DNA of 64,000 nt from positions 21,834,501-21,898,500 of the forward strand of contig CM065295.1 of NCBI GenBank assembly GCA_032871835.1. Reading direction: 5' to 3'. The translations under genes were made by a program, and so were the position numbers. A model generated the notes under the pieces. It saw only the letters and a list, made by a program, of their open reading frames with translations. It did no database searches and had not been told where the DNA came from. The DNA is from Dipteronia dyeriana. Taxonomy: Eukaryota > Streptophyta > Magnoliopsida > Sapindales > Sapindaceae. Of the stretch, positions 1-10,279 are shown one piece after another (within the stretch, counting starts at the first letter, position 1; each line of letters begins with the position of its first letter).

Positions 1-1643
1 GCCTGAGGATATGAGAGTGTAGGTGGGGATTCAATTATTTCTTCATCAACAGTGGTTTTATCAACCCCTTCCTTACCATTGAAAAATGACTCATCATCAT
101 TTTTACTAGATTCAAGAATAGGTTTTTCGATGACCTTACCACTATGAAGAGTGATAATTGATTTGACTTGATCTGGGCGTTGGTTATTATCATAGGAACT
201 TGACTGACTCTTGGGATTTGGTTGTGGTTGAGATGGAAACTTACCTTTTTTGTGTGTGTTGAGTGTAGAAGAAATCTTTGCCAAAGTATCTTTAACATCT
301 GTCAAGGTTTGTGTAGTTTGGCTGTTAATGGATTCTTGCTTTTCAATGAATGAGTGCAAAGTGTCTTCAAGGTTTTTCCTAGATGGTGGGACATAAGGCG
401 CATAACCTTGAGGGTTTTGGAAATTCTGGTGTGTTTGTGGATGTGATGGACCTGGCGTTTGTGAAGATTGAGCTTGATTATTGTTTCTCCAACTAAAATT
501 TGGGTGATTTCTCCAACCAGGATTGTAGGTTTGTGAATATGGGTTGGAATTTGGCTTGTTGAAAGTGTGCAAAACATTGGCTTGTTCATGAAGGTAATCT
601 TTTATGGCTGGAAATGTTGGTCAACTATTAGTGATATGATCATCAGAATCACATATATGGCATGCAATTTCTTGTACATATTTTACATGTTCACTCTTTA
701 GTTTCTAAAGCTTCAACTTTCCTAGCTAGGGATGCAAATCTAGCTTGAAGGTCATGGTCTTCCCTAAGATTGTAAATGTCTCCACTAGATGGAGATGATT
801 GTGGTTTGCTCATGGACTCATAGGAACCAATGGTGTCCCAATTTTGAGCATTTTCAGCGATGTGGTCAAGATAGTCAAATGCTTCTTCGGGATTTTTGTC
901 ACTGAACTCCCCATTACACAACATTTCAATGACTTGTCTACTTTAGGGTGTGAGTCCCTCATAGAAATGTGACACTATCCTCCATGTTTCAAAACCGTGA
1001 TGTGGACAGACATTTAACAACTCTTTGAACCTATCCCAACATTGGTAAAGTGTTTCCCCAGGTTTTTGGGTAAATGAAGTGATTTGCCTCTTAAGAGAGT
1101 TTGTTCTATGAGGTGGAAAAAATTTCTTCAAGAACTGTTGTTGCATGTCATTCCAAGTTTGGATTGATCCTGACCTAAGGTTTTGTAACCAAGTTTTAGC
1201 TTTATCTTTTAAGGAAAAAGGGAAAAACTTAAGCCTGATTATATCCATGCTAACATTTTGGGCAGTGCAAGTGTTACAGACTTCCTCAAACTCCCTAAGA
1301 TGAAAATATGACCGTGAAAATTGGGTAAAAGTTGAATGAGTCCTGGTTTAAAATTAAAGTGTGTTGCATTTGGTGGGAAAGCTATGCATAAAGGTGCTCC
1401 AGTGCGTGTGGGGTTCCTGTAGTCTCTAAGAGTTCTAGGTGGATTTGGGTTAATATGTCGGTCATGGTCAACATAAGGCGGATGGTTGCTGTGTTGAGAC
1501 ACATTGTCAAGGTTGTCTAAAAGGTTCTCGGCTTGGTTTCCTGTTGGATGTCTAAGTGGGTATTCAGCCATGTTGTTGGTGATTATGGGTGATTGGGATC
1601 TCCTAACTAATCTACCACTAGATGTTAGAGACCAACGTCTCAT
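1..1643 (-). pseudogene. Ty3/gypsy gag (broken)
   Basis: The segment encodes a retrotransposon capsid/nucleocapsid protein read right to left. The N-terminal part lies at 1643-1239. A frameshift near 1250 leads into the conserved gag domain (1248-943, FPFSLKDKAKTWL and QWDRF-like motifs). A TAA at 945-943 stands where a CAA is likely, and reading continues in frame to 691. Near 660-610 another frame gives a degenerate zinc knuckle (CHICDSDDH...) whose last cysteine is a stop. The 600-1 segment then reads in yet another frame through NPGWRNHPNFSW, without its own ATG. At least two frameshifts and two nonsense codons make the gene non-functional. The capsid would have packaged element RNA in the cytoplasm. 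Confidence 0.8.
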
Positions 1644-2094
1644 GCAAATTTAATGAGGGTTCATAGAGGTGAAATACACAAAAATGAAGAAAATAAAAGA
1701 AAAAGTGATAAAAATAACAAGCTGCAAAATTATAGGGGTGTAAATGCAAATATACACAAGTGTTGGAGCAAAAGTATAAATAATTATAAATATAGGGACT
1801 AAAGTGAAAATATGATAATTATAGGGATGATAAGCAAAAATAAAAAACAAAATGACCTATATGCAAATACAAACTAGATCTAAGCTAAAATGCAAATATA
1901 AAGTTGAAGGACTAAAATGCAAAAATGTGATTAATGATTACAAGTGCTTTTTTTTTAAGTGGATGAAGTTTATGATTGAGAAGAGTGATGCAAAATTGAA
2001 TACAAAATAAGAAAAAATAAGATAGAAAAAAAATAGCAAAACTAAAATAAAATTAAAAATAAATTACTTCTACAAACAAAAGGCGGACTTACCT

Positions 2095-2111
2095 CCCCGG
2101 CAGCGGCACCA
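2095..2111 (-). promoter_or_regulatory. Primer-binding site, tRNA-Asp type
   Basis: On the minus strand the sequence is TGGTGCCGCTGCCGGGG, starting 6 bases inside the LTR boundary. It resembles the complement of the 3' end of tRNA-Asp, the minus-strand primer used by Athila and Tat elements. It matches the site at 50141-50125 of the complete Athila-type element at 15 of 17 positions. Confidence 0.8.
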
Positions 2112-2306
2112 AAAACTTGATACGTCCTAAAGAAGTGTTCCTACTCCCAAGTATAAGAGTGTCACAGTAATAAATTAATCGGTAAGACCGGGTCGAACCA
2201 TAGGGAGATTGTTCACTTGTCCTTGTAGAATTAATTATCTAGATTAATTACTAGGCTTGTTATAAAATGTAAATCAATTAAAATTAATAGTGGGGCTAAG
2301 GGATCC

Positions 2307-2730
2307 ACTGTTGGTAATTCAAATATGATCCAATTATTAATATTTAGTCTAGATTAATGGGATGGTATTCCACTCCACTGATCACTCTCTGATAGATGTG
2401 GGTAAAAGTACTCACTGTGCTAGACAACATCTGTCTGTCTACAGTGAGTCAAAACTCCACAAAGATCAGAGGGGATAAACCACTCTCTGATAGATATGGG
2501 TAAAAGTACCCACTGTGCTAGACAATATCTGTCTGTCTACAGTGAGGCAAAAACTCCACAAAGATCATAGGGGAGAAACCACTCTCTGATAGATATGAGT
2601 AAAAGTACCCAATATGCTAGACAATATCTGTTTGTCTACAGTGAGTCAGAAACTCCATAAAGATCAGAGGGGAGAAAGCATAAAAATAATAAACTTACCA
2701 AAATTGGATCATATTTTCTATACCAACAGT
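2307..2730. repeat. Inverted repeat framing the LTR tandem array
   Basis: Bases 2307-2335 (ACTGTTGGTAATTC...) and 2702-2730 (...TACCAACAGT) are reverse complements apart from a few central mismatches. Together they would make a foldback with the tandem array in its loop. Confidence 0.75.
2383..2678. repeat. Three tandem 98-99 bp repeats inside the LTR
   Basis: Units start at 2383, 2481 and 2580, each beginning CACTCTCTGATAGAT and containing AAAAGTAC and CTGTCTGTCTACAGTGAG. They are near-identical, which suggests recent unequal exchange or slippage. Confidence 0.9.
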
Positions 2731-3573
2731 ATCACCTTTGGCCCCAACTATATAAAATTAGACAGACATAATTTAACTAGAAAATAGCTATTTTATTTAA
2801 ACTGAGGATATGAGAACAAAAGAGAGAGAATTTCGCAAATCTAATATCATATTTGGATTCAGAATATGGAAATTATGGGGGAAAGGCCCCTTATTTATAC
2901 AAAATACGGATGAAAATTGACCATCGAATGAATTTAGAATGGAGCGTCCAAATTTCGTCACGTCATCAGTGAACAGTGAACAGTGAACAGTAAACGCATC
3001 CGTGAAAGTGAATAGTGAACAGTGCACCAGCTTCCATAATATTATTCTCTGCAGCACGTGTACGGTGCACTCACAATTTAGGTCAATAGAAATGTGCCAC
3101 ATCATCGGATAATAATCTTTTAGAAAGTCAACTATGAACAGTGCATCGACTTCTAGATTGTGATTCTTTGCAGCCGCATGTATGGTGCACTCGCAGTTTG
3201 GGCCAATAGGAATGTGTCACGTCTTTAGGATCAGTGAAAGTCAACTGTGAACATTGAATGGTCAAAATTACAAAAATGCCTTTCGTGGCCTTCCTAAGGT
3301 TTTTGACGTTCTAAACTTGAAAACGATGTTTGTTTTGTCATCTGACTTTTCCATAATTCTGAATTGATCGAATTACCTCCAAAATACAAAGAAAAATACA
3401 CTGATTACTACACAACACATTTATTTAAGCGAGCGAACGAAATTATGTCTAAATTGGGGAATTAATCATATTGGAAGTGTAAAATGATAATATTATCCTT
3501 TAGTAAACATACACTTTTCAGTGTTAATCACATCATAATGACACATAAAAAATCTCAAACAAACCATGCTAAC

Positions 3574-4375
3574 AATCTTTACACGATGAATTATACAAGG
3601 GTTTACACGATCACTTAAACATTGGCGTGTAACCATTCTTTACACGTTGTACATTAAACATCGTTGCAGGCTGACTTGTACAAGGGCTTACACGCTACAA
3701 TGTAAACCCATTTAACATGTAACAATTCTGGGTCAAGTTCACACTGCCCAAAATCTTTACACGCTGTATATTAAACATCGTTACACGCTGACTTGTACAA
3801 TGGTTTACACGTTACAATGTAAACTCATTTAGCGTGTAACAATACTAGGTCAAGTTCACTCAAATAATGCCCAAAATCTTTATACGATATACATTACAAC
3901 GTCGTTACACGTTTACTTGTAAAAAGGTTTACATGCTAGATTTTAAACCCATGTTAGCGTGTAACCATTCTGGGTCATTTACAATTTCACATAATCAAAC
4001 CCACAATCTTTACAAGTTGTACAATGAAAATAACAACTGATCTAGTATCAAACAAAAATAAAGTCATGCAATATCTATCTACAAAATGTGTTTACATGCT
4101 CAATTGTAAACTCAGTTTGGAGTGTAATAAAACTCAGAATCTTTACACGCCAAAGAATAAACAACGTTACACGCTGACTTGTACAAATGTTTACACACTA
4201 TATTGTAAAATGATTTTAGCATGTAACTATTTTGGGCATTTTTACAAGTTGTCAAACCCCACTATCTTTATACCATGTTGACTTGTACTATGTTTACACA
4301 CTGTTTAACCCACTATCTTTACACGTTCGATTGTAAAGTCAGTTTAGCGTGTAACCATTCTAAGTAATTTCAAGT
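3574..4375. repeat. Tandem array rich in TTTACACG / CGTGTAA
   Basis: The anchor word ATCTTTACACG or a close variant recurs near 3574, 3635, 3752, 3872, 4002, 4138, 4263 and 4313, giving units mostly 117-136 bp long. Each unit also has GACTTGTACAA, a TTTACACG(C/T)TA...TGTAAAC element and a CATTTAGCGTGTAACNATTCTGG element, so every unit holds the same word in both orientations. Units are diverged from each other. There is no credible coding region. The tract may lie in a small inverted-repeat element (about 3500-4796), whose weak possible ends read AAACATACACTTTTCA and, inverted, AAACTATACACTTTCA. Confidence 0.8.
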
Positions 4376-5118
4376 TTAAACTAAAAATTCAATCATTCAA
4401 AACACAAACATTGTTCACAAAATAAAAACTCAAAGTTCAACAATCTTTAATCCAAATAAGGCACATACCCACATCATCTTTCTCTCTTCACAACGAAACT
4501 CTTTGTTGATGTACAGTTCGTCGACGATGAACAAATCCCATCTATGGTCTTGATCAAATCTTCTCACTCCACACTCTTTTCTCTCTCTGAAAATCGGTTT
4601 ATTTTCCTAAGTTTACACGTCAAACTGATTTTAATTTCATTTAATTCGTTATATTTTTATTTTTAACTTTATTTTTGTTTTCAAATTTCAAACAAATCAT
4701 CGTGCCTTGAGTGTCACGTCAGAATGCATAAGGGTAATACTTGTCCAAGAAACATTTCTCTTTGATAAAAAAAAGTTATTGAAAGTGTATAGTTTTGAAT
4801 ACCCCTATCATTTTAAAGCTATTTATGAATTTTTCCCTTTTAAATATTCCTTCTAGTTTGATTTTGACATTGATGCACATAGAAACCATCTCAAAATTCC
4901 TAAATAGAGTTTTTGGTGTACTTGAATTTCTTGTTAATATCCCGTTTGTCTCATTCTTTCCCGCTCAAATTCATCCAAAATTATACTAAAAAATACATCC
5001 AACTGTCTGAAAAACTTAACAGCTTTAACATGTTGTAATGACACCTTCATTTGTCCATTAAATAATGCGAATATGTTGAATTTCAAAAAAGAGATGAAAC
5101 CTACGAAGAAGAATGTTA
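4376..5118. other. Non-coding upstream region
   Basis: I see no gene here. The stretch is AT-rich with TC-rich patches (around 4480 and 4560-4590). Its last part should be the promoter-proximal region of the chitinase pseudogene. Confidence 0.6.
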
Positions 5119-5132
5119 GTATATAATTAAAT
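5119..5132 (+). promoter_or_regulatory. Probable TATA box of the chitinase pseudogene
   Basis: GTATATAATTAAAT lies about 50-60 bases upstream of the ATG at 5181, a usual distance for a plant gene with a short leader. This rests on position and sequence only. Confidence 0.35.
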
Positions 5133-5180
5133 ACAACTCAAACCCACCAAAGCTTTTTAGCAAAACTTGTACAAAAAAAA

Positions 5181-6099
<919 letters not shown>

Positions 6100-7066
6100 T
6101 GTATATCGTAATTTAAAATCAAACATGGCTGGTATCAAGGAAAACAAAAGATAACAGCACAAGAAAACCACGTTAGAAAAACAGAGTTCGAACCGAGGCT
6201 CGTGTTTCACACGGTATCCTTAAGACAATTTCATCGAACAACACCGTATGTGTATGAGGCGATTTTCTCCCAGGATACAACGGTTCAACAGTGGTAGGCC
6301 TAAGCACACCACTACCAGCGAACTCAAATCGAATTTAAACTCACCAAGAAAACGGAGAAGAAAAGAATTCGGTTGCCTCTAATTTTTGTATCTTGTTTTG
6401 TTTAGTTAATCTGAACAGAATATTAGAGGTATTAAATACACTAGGGTTTTGGGATTAATTCGGGATTATTTTGGAAAAATTACGTTTTTGATTTAATAAG
6501 GAAATAATTTAATTAGATATTATTCTCCAAAGAGATTTACTTCTAATTAAAACCCGATTCTGTATTCTTAGTGATCAAGTAAGAAATCAGAATCCAAACA
6601 ATTAAAACTTTCCTTATTCATCGCAATCAAAAAACGTTGACTTAGGGAAGTGGAAAAAGGTCAATTAGACTCTCACGGTCAAATCGGAGCGGCATTCATG
6701 TCCACAGGTCGCGCCCACACACGAGTCATGCATTCGAAGGTTCGAGGTCCATGATTTGCACCATCCCCCCTACACGCGAGAGAGAGCCTCTATGCCACAC
6801 ATGTTGATAGCTCATATCATACATTCACTTATAAACTACATATAAATGATTTTCCTAAGCAATGTGGGATTCATTTTAATCCCTACATAATGGGTTCACT
6901 TTGAGACTCAATTTCTCATTCACCCATTAACCGTTTTGTGAATTTGAGTATACCATTTCGAAGTTCTCACGGAAGAGAATTCGAATCCACTTTTATCCAT
7001 TTCATGAAATTTATAATACTCAATTTGTATTCTAAAAATGAGAGTTTATCATATAAATTTCCAACA
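6100..7066 (-). repeat. 3' LTR of the outer copia element
   Basis: It pairs with 22716-23716 over its whole length with scattered differences. It lacks the long poly-C run found in the partner near 23390. The outer edge abuts the GTTTT target duplication. Confidence 0.95.
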
Positions 7067-7079
7067 ATCCCCCACATGA
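7067..7079 (-). promoter_or_regulatory. Polypurine tract of the outer copia element
   Basis: On the minus strand TCATGTGGGGGAT directly precedes the 3' LTR. This is the expected primer for plus-strand DNA synthesis. Confidence 0.75.
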
Positions 7080-7542
7080 ATGAAATTGACCTAGGAGACA
7101 AAAATAAGATGCTTGGTAAGTTCAAATGATCGAAACCTGCATAGGATAGGTAGGTGTTACCCTTTGAACCTTCCCTTGTAAAGGTATGCTTACTTTACTG
7201 GTTGATCAGTAGATGTGATATCCTTGAACTGTTCTGTCGTTTTGTGTAAAAGATCACACATCTTACATAGGTATCTTTCAGGCCCGATTTGGTTCTCATT
7301 TTTATGTTCGTTTTGGCCATGAACATGCGCCTGGTTCTGTGAGTGTCTCTGAAGAATATAGCCATTCACTATTCTCTTTTAGAAGCGGCCCCACTTCTCT
7401 CTCACATAGGTGATTTCTTAATTAAGAATAACCTGCTTTACTCTGCTCGGATTTCCATAGCTAGGAAATTCGACGTATAAGAATCACTAAAATCATAGTT
7501 TAACCTTTCCCCTACGGACATCACTGTTTCATCATAGGAATG
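7080..7542 (-). other. 3' untranslated region of the outer copia element
   Basis: Non-coding sequence between the 3' LTR and the nested insertion; it resumes at 18139. No gene is visible. Confidence 0.7.
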
Positions 7543-10174
7543 TGTTAGGTTTTAGTTTGTGTTGGCATTAATTCCATATCAAAATGATGTTTACTTGTAA
7601 TGATTTAGTTGTTTAGATTCATGATGATTCAAACTTCAAAGAAGGATGAACAACAAGTCAAAGCAAGTTCTAAGTCTTCAAAGAGAAAGGATGCAATTTG
7701 ATTCTACAAAGGTATACTAAGACCTTATCTTTCTCTTACAAGGCTTAGGCAAACACACAATTCATACATTTGTGTCCCTACATCGTTGTGCACCATTATA
7801 GGCACACACATACAATTCATTCATGTGTCCCTGCATCGTTTTTCACCATGTATAACACATTCACACACTTGAAGATGAATGCTCATGCATTGGTATGGAA
7901 ATAACATGTTTTGGAAAATGCATGATTGGAGACTATCTCTATGTAGTTTGCATTCTAGTGTGAATTGTGTTTGTGTGTATATATGTTTGTATAACATGGA
8001 TATTGAACTTGAATTTAGTCTTAAAGCATTCTTTATTGAGTTCCGGTCATTTCGGTTACTCATACCATTGATTTCAAGTTCTAAGTCAAAAGATACTACA
8101 CTTTCAACTCATGTTGCATACATTGTCTTCATATTCATATATCCAGTCGAATTATTATTTTTTGGGTTGAGTATCTTATATGTCCATGTCCATGTGAGAG
8201 TTATGGTTTGTAATCCATAAACAGATTCGAATTCCGAGTTAGGGGGCCAAAGAACGGTTGAAGAACAAGAGGGAAGCGCGAGGGGATTGCACCATGGCCA
8301 AAGGCCATGGAGTGGTGCAAGCCCGAGATGGCGCATGGCCATCTCGGCTGCAACACCTTGCTGTCCCGAGATGCCCACAAGCCATCTTGGGGAAGCAATA
8401 ACAAAGAGGGGAAATTTCATCCATTTGCTTCATTCTTTCCCTATCCTTTATATTCTCATTTCCTCTCACATTTTATTCTAAGAAGAAATTCAAACTAGTG
8501 TGCAGAATTTTTCTCTCTACATTTTCTCACATTTCAAACACCATAACTTCTTCATTTGAACTTCAATTTAAGTGATTCGAAGTTGAGAGTGTTTGTCTAT
8601 TCATCCTCCATCTTTTCTCTGAAGGTTTGAGTGAGTTTTGTTGCTTTTTTTGGTATCTAAACACATAAATACGGGACTGCACCCAAAACAACTAAGGTAT
8701 TGATTTTCTCTCAAAGTTTTCTTATAAAACTTGGTCAATTGCCTTGGGTTTTCTTCTTCAATATATATTTGTATATTGTGAGTGTTTTGATTTGAGTTTT
8801 GAACTCTTTCAAAGCTAGGTTGAGTTTCAATTGAAATCATTCATGTTGAGTTAGGTTTTGATCTTGCCTATGTTTTCACATGTTTGGGATTGTATTGTGC
8901 TAGCTTTGATTCTAGGACTATTTGATGATCTTTGATTGATTGATTTTATGAAAAATAGTTCCTCACATGTATTAGGCTCTTTTGGCCGAATTCTCACATC
9001 AATACATGTGTTTATGTTCTTTTGAGCTATTCATGTGTTTTGTTGAATCTATGATTAGGAATATGCTCTAGAACTTTGACTTAAATCTAAAAGACTTTGT
9101 CATGTGATTTTAGCATGTTTTTGGTTTGTGTGGTTTAAACTTGATCTTGTGATTTATTGAATATTTCTTGTGATTCAAATTTAGATCTATGCATGTATCT
9201 AGGTTGTGATTATTGTTGAACATATCTTACATGATCTAGATTGTTTATACATGATTGGCTGGACTATATGTGATTTGTGCATTCATGCTCATGTCTAGTA
9301 TTTACCAAAGAATGTGTTGATCATAGCATTCTATATTGCGTGCTTGTTTGCGTTTTGCATTCATGATCACCTAGATGCCTTGTGAGAATGAAGTCTTAAC
9401 AATAGGTGTGAGACCTATGTTGTTGAGCAATAAGTCTTGGCAAGAGGTGTGAGACCTTGGATTATCGAGCAAGGAAGTCTTGGCTAGAGTCGGGAGGACT
9501 CGGATAGTCGAGCAAGAAGTCTTGCCTAGGGTCGTGAGGATCTGGATAGGTGAGCGAGGAAGTCTTGACTAGAGTCGGAAGGACTCGGATAGTTGAGCAA
9601 GAAGTCTTGCCTTGGGTCGTGAGGATCCGGAAAGGTGAGCGAGGAAGTCTTGACAAGAGGTGTGAGGCCTCGGATTGTTGAGCATTAGGGCGACATCTTC
9701 TTGAGTAGGATAGGAGGGTAGTTTCTAGGTGAAGGGGTCACTTGAGAGATTGTACTTGTCTTATCTACTAGTGGATTTTGTTTGCCGGTGGCTTTTAGCC
9801 CGTGAATGTTTCCTCTTCGGAGGTTTACCACGTTATATCTTGTGTCAATATTTCTCTATCCCTATCTCTCTAGTATTTGTATTTGTTATTTGAATACTAT
9901 GGATAGAACTCTTTATGTAAGTTGACTTCCTTTCTATTATATAGATTGTGTATGTGTTACAATTACTTGTTTATATTACACTTTACTTTTTTTATATATT
10001 GATTAAGTATCTTTAATTAATATATATATTGTGATACAAGCAATCTAGAGGGATAAACTTTTTTTTGTTTCTAAGGGAGTCGAAAAATGTGTCTAACCTA
10101 TTCACCCCCCCCCCCCCCCCCCCCCCTCTCATCTCTAGGTTAGCCTTGAGCATTTAACTGTGTTTGTATTTTCA
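7543..10174 (+). repeat. 5' LTR of the pol-less SIRE-like element
   Basis: Contains hairpins around the GCACCATGGCC / GGCCATGG words (8289-8400), a tandem array of about 44-bp units (9390-9685) and a poly-C run near 10106. Small ORFs at 8109-8469 recur antisense in the partner LTR and are not genes. Confidence 0.95.
9390..9685. repeat. About seven tandem 44-bp units in the 5' LTR
   Basis: Units have the form AAGTCTTG-N-AGAGTCGGGAGGACTCGGATAG-N-GAGCAAG, alternating between two subtypes. The same array is in the 3' LTR at about 17358-17655. Confidence 0.85.
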
Positions 10175-10176
10175 GT

Positions 10177-10188
10177 TGGTATCAAAGC
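10177..10188 (+). promoter_or_regulatory. Primer-binding site, tRNA-iMet type
   Basis: TGGTATCAAAGC begins two bases after the 5' LTR. It differs at one position from the TGGTATCAGAGC typical of copia elements. Confidence 0.85.
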
Positions 10189-10279
10189 AGGACACTAGAT
10201 TGCACTTAGTGTGGGTCCGGGGTGATACATTCACAGTTTTTGCAAGGCGTTTGAAGTCAAGGGTTTACAAGATGATGTA

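Larger units (their letters stand above)
1..3468 (-). mobile_element. Ty3/gypsy LTR retrotransposon, 5' portion (truncated by window edge)
   Basis: This is the 5' end of a minus-strand LTR retrotransposon. Reading from right to left there is an LTR (3468-2118), a primer-binding site (2111-2095) and a gag region running off the left edge. The primer site is of the tRNA-Asp type used by Athila/Tat lineage gypsy elements. The gag carries the NPGWRNHPNFSW motif also seen in the complete Athila-type element at 48.9 kb, so the two are related. Pol and the second LTR lie outside the window. No target duplication can be tested; the 5 bases next to the LTR are TATTG. Confidence 0.85.
2118..3468 (-). 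repeat. LTR of the left Ty3/gypsy element
   Basis: The inner boundary is fixed by the primer site, with LTR sequence beginning TGATACGTCC on the plus strand. The outer boundary is inferred from the matching terminal dinucleotides (TGAT...ATCA) and similarity of the last bases to the Athila LTR end; it is less certain because the partner LTR is outside the window. The LTR contains three 99-bp tandem repeats framed by a 29-bp inverted repeat, and near 2960-3250 repeated GTGAACAGTGAA-like words. Confidence 0.65.

Noticed and set aside
3574..4375. CRISPR-like array
   Set aside because: Units are diverged, contiguous and 120-135 bp long, with no constant repeat separated by unique spacers, and the genome is a plant's.
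8109..8469. Antisense ORFs repeated at 8109-8469 and 16072-16444
   Set aside because: They are duplicated only because they lie in the two LTRs of one element and follow the hairpin region; there is no protein motif.
9390..9685. 44-bp repeats as a satellite or CRISPR
   Set aside because: The same array is in both LTRs, so it is part of the element's LTR.
10106..10128. Poly-C runs at about 10106, 18072 and 23388 as functional signals
   Set aside because: Simple homopolymer runs in LTRs with variable length; the partner of the third lacks it. They may also be partly sequencing artefacts.
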